A stretch of 64,000 nt of DNA from Phycisphaerales bacterium (GCA_028823105.1 JAPKCC010000002.1:1-64000); one strand, 5' to 3'; shown: positions 19,149-29,500, counted from the stretch's first letter. Numbers and translations: made by a program. The notes: generated by a model from the sequence alone, not told the origin.

Positions 19149-20113
19149 GCGAATCGACCGAACCCCGCCGATGGGAACCTCGCCGATGGAACGAAGGCGT
19201 GCACACCGGCCATCTCTGGATCGGCCTCGCAGTCTTCGCGGCGACTCTTCTCGCCGTGCTGGCCCTTCGACGTCCGGAAGCGGCCTGGGCCGCACCGGTA
19301 TTGAGTGGCGCCGTCGCCGGCGGAGTGATCTGCCTTGTCGCCATCGGATTGATGCTCGTCCTCGGAGAGCGAAGCCCTCGAAAGACGGAGGCGGACTCGA
19401 ATGCCATCCTCTCCCGGATCGAGGAGCACTCGATGCTCTCTGATGCCGCGAAACGACTGGTCTACCGAGATCGAGAACTGGACCTGCTCCGCATGCTGGT
19501 GGAACAAGACATCGCCGTCAGAGACTTCGATGCCGCGCTCCGGATGGTCGATGAACTCGCGTCCCAGTTCGGTCGCCTCGAGGAGGCCGAGTCGCTCAGG
19601 AGCCGCATCGAGTCGATTCGGCGATCGGAAGTCGAACGTCGTATTCGCGAAGGAACTGAGGAAATCGAGCGACTCCTCGTCGCCGGCGACTGGGGATCGG
19701 CGACCCAGTCCCTGCATCGACTTCAACGCCTCTTTCCCGATGTCGCCGCGATCGAGAATCTCCCGGATCAGATCCTGGGCGCACGACTTCGACATGCCGC
19801 GGAGATCGAATCGAGAATGCGAGAAGCACATGCGAACGGACAGGTTGATGAGGCGATGACCCTCCTCCGCGAACTCGATCGTAATCTCTCGGGGCGAGTG
19901 TCCAATCGCGTGCTCGACGTCGCACAACCGATCGTCGCCGCACACCGGGATCTCTGCGGCGCCCGATTCCGGGATGCCATCGGTAGCAAGGACTGGAAGA
20001 ACGCTGTGGCCCTTGGCGAACAACTGGTCCAGGAGTATCCGAACACCCGGATGGCGGAGGAAGCCACCGAACTCCTGGTCGGGCTTCGAGCCCGTGTGGA
20101 CCTTGCTGAGTGA
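19145..20113 (+). CDS. Membrane-anchored repeat/coiled-coil protein, unknown function
   Basis: Two N-terminal TM segments followed by helical, TPR-like region; start overlaps cupin stop by 4 bp. Confidence 0.65.
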   Translation: MSESTEPRRWEPRRWNEGVHTGHLWIGLAVFAATLLAVLALRRPEAAWAAPVLSGAVAGGVICLVAIGLMLVLGERSPRKTEADSNAILSRIEEHSMLSDAAKRLVYRDRELDLLRMLVEQDIAVRDFDAALRMVDELASQFGRLEEAESLRSRIESIRRSEVERRIREGTEEIERLLVAGDWGSATQSLHRLQRLFPDVAAIENLPDQILGARLRHAAEIESRMREAHANGQVDEAMTLLRELDRNLSGRVSNRVLDVAQPIVAAHRDLCGARFRDAIGSKDWKNAVALGEQLVQEYPNTRMAEEATELLVGLRARVDLAE

Positions 20114-20160
20114 CCCCCCGGTTCACCCGTCTCGGCACTGAATAACCGTATACTTCCGGA

Positions 20161-21132
20161 GTGACTCCGCTCCTTCGATCGAACCTCGCTAGGCCCGATC
20201 ACCCAGCCGCATCCGAACTGGATGCCGGCTCCGGACTGCGTGCCAGAGTGACCAGGACGATTCGAACGCATCTGCTCGCGGCGTCCGCCTGCACCATCCT
20301 GTTGATCAGCGGTTGTGAGTCGATGAGTGAGGATTTTCAGGACTTCACCGAGAAATTCAGTCCGCCATCGCCATTTCAAGCCGCCGTCTGGGCTTCGGAT
20401 TTCAATGATCCCGGCCTCCAACGCCGCGGGGTGATCTTGCTCTCCAATGCGACCTTCGGCGGTGAACGAACCTACGTTGATCTCTACCGGGTCCTGGCCA
20501 GCGAGAGTACCGATCCCCTCGTGCAAGCTTCCGGCATCCGGGCACTTGGTCGCTGGGGCGATCCGGCCGACGCCGTCATCATCGCGGATCAACTCGAGAA
20601 CGAGTACCGGCAAGTGCGGCTAGAGGCCGCAATCGCGCTGCAACGAATCCACGATGAGTCGGCCGAGGATCGGATCTGGCGCCGACTGATCGACGAATCC
20701 GAAGACGAGGCGATCCGAGTCGAACTCGCCATTGCACTCGGCCAGTATCCGACCGACTCCGCGTTCCAGGCGCTGGCACTGACCCTTGAGGATCGGAGCC
20801 TCGCGATGAATCTCGCGGCCGCCGACAGCCTTCGCATCCTCACCGGTCGCGACTTCGGAATCGACGGGCCAGCATGGCTCTCGTGGTATGACTCGACGAA
20901 GTCGCCGTTCGCCAAGGCTGAGATCTTCCTGTATCCGACGTTCGAGAGACCAATCACCTTCTTCGAGAAGCTCGCCTTCTGGGATCCCACGGTCTTCGAG
21001 AAGCCCGCGCCGCCACGAGGTCTCGACATCGGCGGAAGATCCACCTACGACGACGAAGACGACAAGGCCGCATCTCCCTCCGATGCGAAGAGCCCGTCGG
21101 ATTCCACGGCCGACGTCGGCCAGGGCTCTTGA
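20161..21132 (+). CDS. HEAT-repeat lipoprotein
   Basis: Lipobox LLISGC near N-terminus; repeated helical units (ASGIRALGRWGDPADAVIIADQLENEYRQVRLEAAIALQRI). Confidence 0.7.
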   Translation: MTPLLRSNLARPDHPAASELDAGSGLRARVTRTIRTHLLAASACTILLISGCESMSEDFQDFTEKFSPPSPFQAAVWASDFNDPGLQRRGVILLSNATFGGERTYVDLYRVLASESTDPLVQASGIRALGRWGDPADAVIIADQLENEYRQVRLEAAIALQRIHDESAEDRIWRRLIDESEDEAIRVELAIALGQYPTDSAFQALALTLEDRSLAMNLAAADSLRILTGRDFGIDGPAWLSWYDSTKSPFAKAEIFLYPTFERPITFFEKLAFWDPTVFEKPAPPRGLDIGGRSTYDDEDDKAASPSDAKSPSDSTADVGQGS

Positions 21133-21149
21133 CCAGAGACGATTCGTCG

Positions 21150-22721
21150 ATGGACGCCTCCGATCGCGAGCCGACTGATGACGATGCGCGGCGGTTCATC
21201 GACATCGGCATCTCCCCCGACGACCCGATGCAGCCGATCCTCACGATGCAGGAGGAAGTGGCTCCCGCCATCGAAGAAGGCGTGATCCGATCGGGCCGCC
21301 TCGCCGGAAAGTCGATGTGGTCGGCAATCGGAATCCTCGCCATCCCGGTACTGCTCCAACAGACGCTCACCGCGATGGTTGGACTCGTCGACAAGATGCT
21401 CGCCGGGAGCCTTCCAGAATCCATCGTGGTCCCCGCCTTGGACGGGGTCGGTATCGGCTCCTTTGTCGGTTGGTTCGTCTCGATCGCCCTCGGCGGCCTC
21501 GGACTGGGTGGGCAGGCACTCATCTCGCGAGCGATGGGCTCCGGAGACGGCCCCCTCGCGGAAAAGGCGCTTGGAACGACGATCACCCTTGGAATCGTGT
21601 GGTCCACGCTGGTCGGAGTCGCGATGTGGCTTCTGGTGGCGCCGCTGGCCCGGGCCACGGATCTCTCTCCTGAATCCTCGCGATACGCCATCGAATATGT
21701 CCAAACGATGTCGCTTGGAATGCCCTTCTGCGGGGTGATGATGGTCGGATCGATGTGCCTGTTCGGGGCTGGGGAGACGCTCAAGCCAAGTTTGATCGCC
21801 GCAGGCGTCAATGTCGTGAACCTCGTCGCGTCGTGGTTCTTGTCCGGCGTCCATCTCCGATTCGGCGAGACGTCACTCCCCAATCCGTCGGGAGTCGACC
21901 CTCTGGAGTGGGGAGTCAGCGGCATCGCCGCCGGTACCGCGACCAGCTGGGTCATCGGCGGGCTGGCGACGATCTGGGTGCTCTCTCGCGGCGTCAAGGA
22001 CCTTCGGCTTCACACGGCCCGAATGATCCCGGAGTTCTCGATCGCCCGCCGAGTGGTGACCGTCGGCATCCCGACGTTCTTCGAGGGCATCGCCATGTGG
22101 ATGGTCAACCTCTTCGTCCTCGGGTTCATCGGGCAGATCGCGACCCGGCTCGCACGGGAAGGCGTCGCCGATGTCCAAGAGGGTGGTCTGGTCGGGGCTC
22201 ACATCATCACCGTGCAGTGGGAAGCATTCAGTTTTCTCCCCGGATTTGCGATGGGCACCGCCGCGGGGGCGCTGGCAGGGCAGTACCTCGGCGCGGGCAA
22301 TCCCGGGATGGCAAGGCGGGCGATGGTGGCGTGCACGATCATCGGCGTGCTGATCATGTCGGCGATGGGCGTCGTCTTCATGACGCTCGGAGAACAGCTC
22401 ACGGCGTTGATCAGCGATCAACCCGTGCACCTCGCGGAGGCGCCGCCACTCCTTTTCATCTGCGGTACTGCCCAGGCGTTCTTCGCACTCTCGATGGTTC
22501 TTCGCCAGGGGCTGCGGGGCGTCGGCGACACCCGATGGACCTTCTTGATCACCACCTGTTCGAGTTACGGCATCCGGCTTCCCGCCTGCTGGTTACTGGG
22601 GATCTACTTCGAATTGGGGCTCCCCGGAATCTGGATGGGATTGATGGGCGAAATCGTGATTCGCGGAGGCTTCTTCGTGGCCCGCTTCCTGCATGGAGGG
22701 TGGACGAAAATCAAGGTTTAA
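21150..22721 (+). CDS. MATE family efflux transporter
   Basis: About 12 hydrophobic segments, GLGGQALISRAMG, MGTAAGALAGQYLGAGNPGMARRA, VLRQGLRGVGDTRWTF. Confidence 0.9.
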   Translation: MDASDREPTDDDARRFIDIGISPDDPMQPILTMQEEVAPAIEEGVIRSGRLAGKSMWSAIGILAIPVLLQQTLTAMVGLVDKMLAGSLPESIVVPALDGVGIGSFVGWFVSIALGGLGLGGQALISRAMGSGDGPLAEKALGTTITLGIVWSTLVGVAMWLLVAPLARATDLSPESSRYAIEYVQTMSLGMPFCGVMMVGSMCLFGAGETLKPSLIAAGVNVVNLVASWFLSGVHLRFGETSLPNPSGVDPLEWGVSGIAAGTATSWVIGGLATIWVLSRGVKDLRLHTARMIPEFSIARRVVTVGIPTFFEGIAMWMVNLFVLGFIGQIATRLAREGVADVQEGGLVGAHIITVQWEAFSFLPGFAMGTAAGALAGQYLGAGNPGMARRAMVACTIIGVLIMSAMGVVFMTLGEQLTALISDQPVHLAEAPPLLFICGTAQAFFALSMVLRQGLRGVGDTRWTFLITTCSSYGIRLPACWLLGIYFELGLPGIWMGLMGEIVIRGGFFVARFLHGGWTKIKV

Positions 22722-22791
22722 GCCCGAGACCGAGATTCCCAATCAATTGATCGCCCGTCCCCTTCGAGTTCGCTAGCATCGTGCTGCTCCG

Positions 22792-24315
22792 ATGAGACAC
22801 CCTGTGACGAACCGACCGAGCCCGCCGACTTCACCGATTGCTGAAATGCCGATGACCACGTCAGACTCCCACCATTCTCAAGCTCCCGCCACTCGTCCCG
22901 GGTCGGATCCGCTCGACCCAGGCTTCCAGGACGCACTGGTCGAAGGCGAGGCACGACTCACTCCGGAGCAGGCTCTCGATCTCTGGCACCGAATGCCGTT
23001 GGCCGACCTCGGCGGTCTCGCCGACCGACGCTGCCGGGCGATCCACGGCGAGTCGATCCGGACCTACGTCATCGACCGGAACATCAACTACACGAATGTC
23101 TGCACTGCGAAATGCACCTTCTGCGCGTTCCGTCGCGATCAAGAAGATCACGACGCCTACACGCTCGAGTACGACGAACTCCTCAACAAGATCCGCGAGG
23201 TCGTCGCGATCGGCGGCACGCAGATTCTGATGCAGGGTGGAATGAACCCTGAACTTTCGCTCGACTGGTACCTCGAACTACTTCGCCGCATCAAGGCCGA
23301 GTTTCCGCAAGTCCATGTCCATGCGTTCAGCCCACCCGAATTCATTGAGTTCGTGAACTTCTTCGATCCACCGGGTGAGTCACTCAAGGAGAAGATTCGA
23401 GCCGTGATGGGTCCACTGGTGGAAGCCGGCCTTGATTCAGTTCCGGGCGGCGGGGGTGAGATCTTCGCTGACGCGGTGCGACGAAAGATCGGGCTCGGCA
23501 AGTGCACCGCGGAAGCATGGCTGACCGTGATGCGGGTTGCCCACGAATTCGGTTTGAACACCTCCGCGACCATGATGTTCGGACACATCGAGGGCATCGC
23601 CGATCGAATCCATCACCTGGACACCGTTCGCCGATGGCAGGACGACGCGATCCAGGAACTCGCCGACGACGGTGGCGGACGCTACCACGCGTTCATCTCG
23701 TGGCCGTTCCAACCCGACAACACCCCCCTTGGTCGTCTGAAGGAATGGGGTCACGGCCCCGGCGACGACCTGAACACTCCCTATCCGGGCGATGCGGTCG
23801 CTCGACTCGACGGATCCGGAACCAAGGACCTTCATCCCGAGTTTGGTCGCCGACTCAGGTTCGCCGGTTCCACCGCATACCTTCGGACCCAGGCGATGAG
23901 CCGCCTCTACCTGGACAACATCTGGTCCATCGGCTCGAGCTGGGTGACCATGGGTCCCCACATCGGCCAGGTCGGTCTCCGGTACGGCGCGAACGACATG
24001 GGCTCGGTCATGATGGAGGAGAACGTCGTCTCTGCGGCGGGAACCACCCACTGCCTCAACGAACCGATGATCTGTCGGTTGATCCGGGATGCCGGATTCG
24101 TGCCGGCCCAGCGAAACAACGACTACCAGGTGCTGAAGTCCCACTTCGCGCCGGAGGGGCCGGATCTTGCCGTCGAGGACTGGTCGAACTTCCGCGCGTC
24201 GTCACTGCACAAGCAGAACGACTCGGAGGAGACGAGCGGTGGTTGCGATACGAGTTATGGCACCACCAGCGGCGATGCCAGTGCGATCGTGGACATCACG
24301 ATCAAGGGGAGCTGA
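22792..24315 (+). CDS. mqnC: Cyclic dehypoxanthinyl futalosine synthase (radical SAM)
   Basis: RTYVIDRNINYTNVCTAKCTFCAF (CxxxCxxC), LMQGGMNPELSLDWYLELLRRIKAEFPQVHVHAFSPPEF, PGGGGEIF, ATMMFGHIE. Confidence 0.9.
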   Translation: MRHPVTNRPSPPTSPIAEMPMTTSDSHHSQAPATRPGSDPLDPGFQDALVEGEARLTPEQALDLWHRMPLADLGGLADRRCRAIHGESIRTYVIDRNINYTNVCTAKCTFCAFRRDQEDHDAYTLEYDELLNKIREVVAIGGTQILMQGGMNPELSLDWYLELLRRIKAEFPQVHVHAFSPPEFIEFVNFFDPPGESLKEKIRAVMGPLVEAGLDSVPGGGGEIFADAVRRKIGLGKCTAEAWLTVMRVAHEFGLNTSATMMFGHIEGIADRIHHLDTVRRWQDDAIQELADDGGGRYHAFISWPFQPDNTPLGRLKEWGHGPGDDLNTPYPGDAVARLDGSGTKDLHPEFGRRLRFAGSTAYLRTQAMSRLYLDNIWSIGSSWVTMGPHIGQVGLRYGANDMGSVMMEENVVSAAGTTHCLNEPMICRLIRDAGFVPAQRNNDYQVLKSHFAPEGPDLAVEDWSNFRASSLHKQNDSEETSGGCDTSYGTTSGDASAIVDITIKGS

Positions 24316-25687
24316 CCGGGTCACCCCCGACCGACTCAACCCAGTTGCGAACCTGCAGTGACGTGAGGTCACGGCCTCGGGCCCCGAGTCCGTCCAGTCT
24401 CCGGACCAGATCGCGTCGGAGCTCGCCCTCCTCGATCTTCGAGGAACTCTCGATCATCCCGCTCACTTCCACGATCTGGAAGCGATGGCTGGCGGCGTCT
24501 TCCGCCGTCGGGATGACCAGAATCGCCCCCGCACCTGGTGCCACCAGAAGAAACATGTCTGCGTTCTGCCAGCCGCGGAAGCCGTTTCCATCGATCTGAA
24601 TCATGTCCGTCGCGTCGACCTGAAGAAGACCGGGAACCAGGCGATCGACCGCGGTCAGGAATACTTCGGGCGACTCCGAATCAGAATCCCGAACGACGAT
24701 CCGAAGTGCCTCTGCAATCTCCTGAGTGTGGTCGGAGATCAAAGCTGTGGGCTCGGCCGTCATGGCCGTCATGGCGGATCCCGGTCTTGGCATCACGACT
24801 CCTCCTCCCGCCGGAACCGCCGACCGGAAGTTCACGAACAGCAGCGCGGCGACTCCCAAGGCAACGAGGATGGTCGGAAACGCGAGTACGGCGACGCTCG
24901 CCCGCCACCCACTCACCCGTTGGCCGTGGATCAGCACCAGAATCGTCGACACGATCATCCAAATCCCCGAGACGTACGAACCGCAATACGGACCGAAGCA
25001 GGGAATTGCGACGAGGATTGCCGGCCCAGTTCCCAGACAACAGAGGGTGACCGTCCGCCCGAGTCCGTGCGGCAACTTTCCGGTCCACGCAAGTACCAGA
25101 TGAGCCACGCACGCATTGAGCAGGATCATCACGATGGAGAACAGCACAATTCCGCCGGCGCCGACCAGCATCGGGACGGTCATGCCCCCCGCCTGGGCAC
25201 CCGTCACCAGCGGCCCCATGACGACAATCGCGAGAAGGGGAAAGGCGCCAACCGCGAGACCAAGAAACTGAAGGAACGCCATGAAGCCGATCGCCGACGC
25301 CGTGGAACTGGTGAGCGGTGTTCCGTTGCCCAGTTCGATCGGACGAACCATCGACCAACCGCAGGTTCGAAAAAAACGGCTGAAGAGCCCGACGCTCGGT
25401 TGGAACCAAGGCGCGACGCTCGACACGATCTCGTCGTTGCCTTCGAGCGGCCGGATGATGCAATCATCCTCGGTGAGGTGCCGGTTGCAGGAGACGCACT
25501 CGAACTCCGAGGGTTGCAGATGACCCTCCGGACCATCGCCGTAGTAGGCTTGGTCACAATCTGGGCAGCAGAATCTCGCTCGTCCCACTGGGAATTCGCG
25601 ATCGGTCGGCTTGAACGGGGTGCCGCACTCCGGGCAGGATCCCGGGGCGAGGTTCCACAGTGGATAGTCGCACTTCAGACAATGCAT
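24302..25687 (-). CDS. Zinc-ribbon multi-pass membrane protein, unknown function
   Basis: N-terminal CxxC clusters (CLKCDYPLWN..CPECG, CCPDC, CVSC) and several TM segments. Confidence 0.7.
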   Translation of the reverse strand: MHCLKCDYPLWNLAPGSCPECGTPFKPTDREFPVGRARFCCPDCDQAYYGDGPEGHLQPSEFECVSCNRHLTEDDCIIRPLEGNDEIVSSVAPWFQPSVGLFSRFFRTCGWSMVRPIELGNGTPLTSSTASAIGFMAFLQFLGLAVGAFPLLAIVVMGPLVTGAQAGGMTVPMLVGAGGIVLFSIVMILLNACVAHLVLAWTGKLPHGLGRTVTLCCLGTGPAILVAIPCFGPYCGSYVSGIWMIVSTILVLIHGQRVSGWRASVAVLAFPTILVALGVAALLFVNFRSAVPAGGGVVMPRPGSAMTAMTAEPTALISDHTQEIAEALRIVVRDSDSESPEVFLTAVDRLVPGLLQVDATDMIQIDGNGFRGWQNADMFLLVAPGAGAILVIPTAEDAASHRFQIVEVSGMIESSSKIEEGELRRDLVRRLDGLGARGRDLTSLQVRNWVESVGGDPVSSP

Positions 25688-25730
25688 GCGAAGCCCTTAG
25701 TCAAGACTCGACCGACCTTCCGCAGTCGGT

Positions 25731-26603
25731 TCAATCCTCAGGAGCACCTTCCTCGATCCTGCGTCGGAATTCGCCGATCAACCTTGCGGTGACCGGTCCG
25801 ACCTTGCCGCCACCGATGACGGTGTCGTCGATCTTGGAGACACCGATCACCTCCGCCGCGGTTCCCGTCAGGAAGACCTCGTCGGCATTCAGAAGCTCGT
25901 CGATTTTGAAGACGTCCTCTTCGACCTTCAGACCGCAGGCGGGTGCGATCTCTCGCATCACGAAACGTCGCGTCACGCCATGAAGGATCCCGGTGCTCGT
26001 GGCAGGCGTGAAAATCCGGTCGCCCTTGACCGCGAAAATGTTGTCTCCGGTGCACTCGGCAACCGTGCCCTCGGTGTTCAACATGATCGCTTCAAGCACC
26101 CCCGCCTCGATCGCTTCGACCTTGGCGAGGATGTTGTTGAGGTAGTTGAGACTCTTGATCCTCGGATCGAGGCAGTCGATCGGAATTCGAGGCCGCTTCG
26201 CCACGATCACCGCCATGCCGTCCCGATACAACTCTTCAGGGTACAGCTGGATTTTGTCGGCAATGATAAAGGTGCCGGGCGTGGGGCAACGGAACGGATG
26301 AAGTCCGAGGGTGCCAACTCCACGCGTAAACACCAGGCGAATGTAGCCGTCGGTGATTCCATTCGCATCCATCGTCTCGCGAATGGCGTCTTCGATCTGC
26401 TCCAGATCGAAGGCGGGCACCAGATGAATCAGCGAAGCCGACTCGAACATCCGAGCAAGGTGCGTCTTCAACTTGAGGATGCGGCCGCCATAGGCGCGAA
26501 TTCCCTCGAAACAGCCATCACCGTAGAGGAGGCCGTGGTCGAAGACCGAGACCGTGGCCTCGGCGCGGGGAACGAGTTTTCCGTCAAGCCAGATGTAAGA
26601 CAT
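25731..26603 (-). CDS. ilvE: Branched-chain amino acid aminotransferase (class IV)
   Basis: VFDHGLLYGDGCFEGIRAYGGRI, KSLNYLNNILAKVEA, EGTVAECTGDNIFAV, VFLTGTAAEVIGV. Confidence 0.92.
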   Translation of the reverse strand: MSYIWLDGKLVPRAEATVSVFDHGLLYGDGCFEGIRAYGGRILKLKTHLARMFESASLIHLVPAFDLEQIEDAIRETMDANGITDGYIRLVFTRGVGTLGLHPFRCPTPGTFIIADKIQLYPEELYRDGMAVIVAKRPRIPIDCLDPRIKSLNYLNNILAKVEAIEAGVLEAIMLNTEGTVAECTGDNIFAVKGDRIFTPATSTGILHGVTRRFVMREIAPACGLKVEEDVFKIDELLNADEVFLTGTAAEVIGVSKIDDTVIGGGKVGPVTARLIGEFRRRIEEGAPED

Positions 26604-26671
26604 AAGGCGAGCAGTTTACCGGTTGCCTCGACAGTCCGGGTTGCTTCCAGCCACTGATCGCCCCTCACGGA

Positions 26672-27871
26672 TCACGAAGAGCAATCTCCCCAGTTCGCCA
26701 AGAGTCGCCCAAGGTCACTTGGACCGACCGATCCATCCACGTCGAGATCGGTCTCGCAAGGATTCGGATCGTTCCAATGTTCCAGCAGGCGTCCCAAATC
26801 CTCGCCGTCGACCACGCCACTTCGATCAAGGTCCGCAGCACAGGTCGAACTCGACGCGAACCAGGCCCCAGAGCCAAGCCCGTAGGCCACAACTGCGATC
26901 ACTGATCGCCGCCCACCGCGACCGTCTCCACCAATGTCCTCCGGCACGTCGCACTCACCGGCGAAGTTCGAGCCCCAGCAGATCACGTCGCCGTCGCTGA
27001 GGAGGGCCACGGTGTGAGCGTTGCCCGCCGCTGCGGCGACCACCGGACGTTTCGGAGTCCCGATGCCAGCGGGAATCGTGCACTGCCCTTGTGAGTCGTC
27101 GCCCCAGCACGCGATCGATCCATCAGCGAGAACCGCCACCGAATGAAAATGGCCGACGGCGACATCGATGGCGGGATTGGCCATGGTCCCGATTCCGTCT
27201 GGGACCTCGATCTGACCATTCCCCTCCTCCCCCCAACAACGGATTGATCCGTCGGCCCGTCGGGCGATCGAATGACTGTCTCCGACCGCCATCGCCATCA
27301 CCGGGATTCCATCATCGAGAGGCTCGCCGCAATCGCTCGCCGGCATATTTCCCCAGCAGACCACCGACCCATCCATCAACAGTGCCGTGGTATGGACGAC
27401 CGAGGCACCAACCCAGCGGACCGGATTTGTGGGCGTGCCGACATCCGGAGGAACGTTGCACTCCCCAAACTCGTTCTCACCCCAGCAGCGAACTGATCCG
27501 TCCTCAAGAACCGCCGCGGTGTGCCCGCCGCCGGCGCTGACACAGACGGCGCGGACCTGACCACGATCCGCGTCCGGCCCGATCCCGTCGGGCACGTCGC
27601 ACTGTCCGAGGTGATTGACCCCCCAACATTTGATGGAACCATCTTCGAAGACCACGGCGCTGTGGAGAACACCCATCGAAACCTGGGCGATGTCGCCACG
27701 AAGGCACGGTTCGAGGTCGTAGTAGGGCGTCCCCCAGAAACGAAAATCTTGCCCTTGTTCACGCGCTGAGGCGGACGAGGCAATGATCAAAAAAAGAGCC
27801 AGCAGACCGCCCGTGCGGAAGACTCGAATTCCCCCTTCCCCGGTTCGACATCTTGATGAGCGATTCAGCAT
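26672..27871 (-). CDS. Secreted RCC1-like beta-propeller protein with C-terminal dockerin-like repeats
   Basis: Six repeats of HT/SxAxxxDGSIxCWGxNxxGxCxVPxxIG, plus an FWG...C N-terminal unit, then two D-x-D-x-G-x-V-x(4)DLGRLLxxW repeats. Confidence 0.82.
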   Translation of the reverse strand: MLNRSSRCRTGEGGIRVFRTGGLLALFLIIASSASAREQGQDFRFWGTPYYDLEPCLRGDIAQVSMGVLHSAVVFEDGSIKCWGVNHLGQCDVPDGIGPDADRGQVRAVCVSAGGGHTAAVLEDGSVRCWGENEFGECNVPPDVGTPTNPVRWVGASVVHTTALLMDGSVVCWGNMPASDCGEPLDDGIPVMAMAVGDSHSIARRADGSIRCWGEEGNGQIEVPDGIGTMANPAIDVAVGHFHSVAVLADGSIACWGDDSQGQCTIPAGIGTPKRPVVAAAAGNAHTVALLSDGDVICWGSNFAGECDVPEDIGGDGRGGRRSVIAVVAYGLGSGAWFASSSTCAADLDRSGVVDGEDLGRLLEHWNDPNPCETDLDVDGSVGPSDLGRLLANWGDCSS

Positions 27872-27991
27872 GTTTCTAACCTAACTCGAATTCTGGCCAA
27901 GGATGGATGCGTTTCTTCAATTCGTTTCATTCCATCGGAAGTCATCCGCACGCAAAAACTGAAAAACGGCAATGCAGGCCACGTCACCAAC

Positions 27992-29500
27992 TCATCCGTG
28001 AATCTTCCGCCGCCGAGCCGGCGGTATCCCGAGTTGTTCGCGGTACTTGACCACCGTTCGGCGTGCGATCTCGACGCCTTTTTCCTTCAGCGCATCCGCC
28101 AGTTTCTGATCACTCAACGGCTTCGCTTTGTCTTCGGCCTCGACGATCTCCTGAAGGATCGCCTTGATCGCTTCCCAACTCCGGTCGCCGCCCTCTTCCG
28201 ATTCTCTGCCTCCGGAGAAGAAGCGGCGAAGTGGGTACATGCCGCGAGGCGTCTGCATCCACTTCTCACTCACTGCCCGGCTGACCGTGGCCACGTGCAC
28301 GCCCAGTTGATCCGCGACTTCCGTCATCGGAAGCGGCTTGAGGAACTGCGGCCCGTGATCGAAGAACTCACGCTGGCGATTGAGCACGACCCGGACCACG
28401 CGGAGAAGCGTGTTCGTGCGCTGGTTGACCGCATCGATCAACCAAGTGGCGTCACGAACGGCCTGGTCGATGAATCCTCGATCATCCTTGGCGAGGTTCT
28501 TATCACCCTTCATGCCCTCGACCTGTGGGTTGATGCGAAGCGGTGGCACGACGCCATCGGCCAGGGCCGCGACGTAGGTGTCGGTTTCCGGTTCGTACTC
28601 CACCATGACGTCGGGAATCACCACCGATGAATCCGCGTTGACCAGTTCCCGGCCGGGCCACAGAGTGAGGCGACGCATCAGCGCCTTGGCTGCTTGCACG
28701 CGATCCAGCGGCATTTCCGCATCCTTCGCGATCTTCGGAAGTCGATTCTCGATCAGATCATCGAAGTGTTCACCGATGAGGACCGCGGCGTCCGTCCATC
28801 CCCCGTCCTCGTCACCTTCGTGCTCGACGACGGCATCGATCTGCAGGAGAAGTGATTCCTGCTTCGTTCTCGCCATCAGGCCGGGTGGATCCAGAATTCG
28901 TTGGAGTCGATCCAGCGTCCGTTCCAGCAGTTCCATCGACCAATCTTCGATCCCGATCTCACCGCCCTGTTCGAGCACCGTGCCGAGATCGGTCTCCAGA
29001 AGCCCGTCGTCGTCGACGTATTCAATGAGTCGCCGACCGGTCCGGGCCTGATTCTCCGGAGCATCGATAAAACGCCACTGTTCCTCAAGTTGCGCCGCGA
29101 GGCTCAGTCCCCGTCCTGCGGTGTTGGCCATCGCATCCATCTTGCGGTCGCGATCGCCAGCCGAGGCCGACGGCTTTCGGGCGCCATCGTCGTCACCGTC
29201 CCAGACGTCGCGATAGCGTGACTCGAGATCGGCGAGTCGATTGAAGTCTTCGGCGCCTTCGCCCGCGACGGACTCCCGCTCGGGGTCGGCGACTTCGATC
29301 CCGTGACCATCCTCCCCGGAACCATCGCCGGGTTCGACAAGTTCCAGTGCGACATTCTTCTCGAGCTCCTGCTCGATCCGTTCCTGCAGCGCCGCAAGCG
29401 GCAACTGGAGGATCTCCATTGACTGGATCATCCTCGGGGCCAGCTTCATGTGCTGGCCGAGCCCCATCTGCTGTCGAGTGTCGAATCGCATCACATTCAT
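27992..29500 (-). CDS. rpoN: RNA polymerase sigma-54 factor
   Basis: N-terminal Q-rich region I (MRFDTRQQMGLGQHMKLAPRMIQSMEILQLPLAAL) and C-terminal RpoN box (ARRTVVKYREQLGIPPARRRK). Confidence 0.97.
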   Translation of the reverse strand: MNVMRFDTRQQMGLGQHMKLAPRMIQSMEILQLPLAALQERIEQELEKNVALELVEPGDGSGEDGHGIEVADPERESVAGEGAEDFNRLADLESRYRDVWDGDDDGARKPSASAGDRDRKMDAMANTAGRGLSLAAQLEEQWRFIDAPENQARTGRRLIEYVDDDGLLETDLGTVLEQGGEIGIEDWSMELLERTLDRLQRILDPPGLMARTKQESLLLQIDAVVEHEGDEDGGWTDAAVLIGEHFDDLIENRLPKIAKDAEMPLDRVQAAKALMRRLTLWPGRELVNADSSVVIPDVMVEYEPETDTYVAALADGVVPPLRINPQVEGMKGDKNLAKDDRGFIDQAVRDATWLIDAVNQRTNTLLRVVRVVLNRQREFFDHGPQFLKPLPMTEVADQLGVHVATVSRAVSEKWMQTPRGMYPLRRFFSGGRESEEGGDRSWEAIKAILQEIVEAEDKAKPLSDQKLADALKEKGVEIARRTVVKYREQLGIPPARRRKIHG

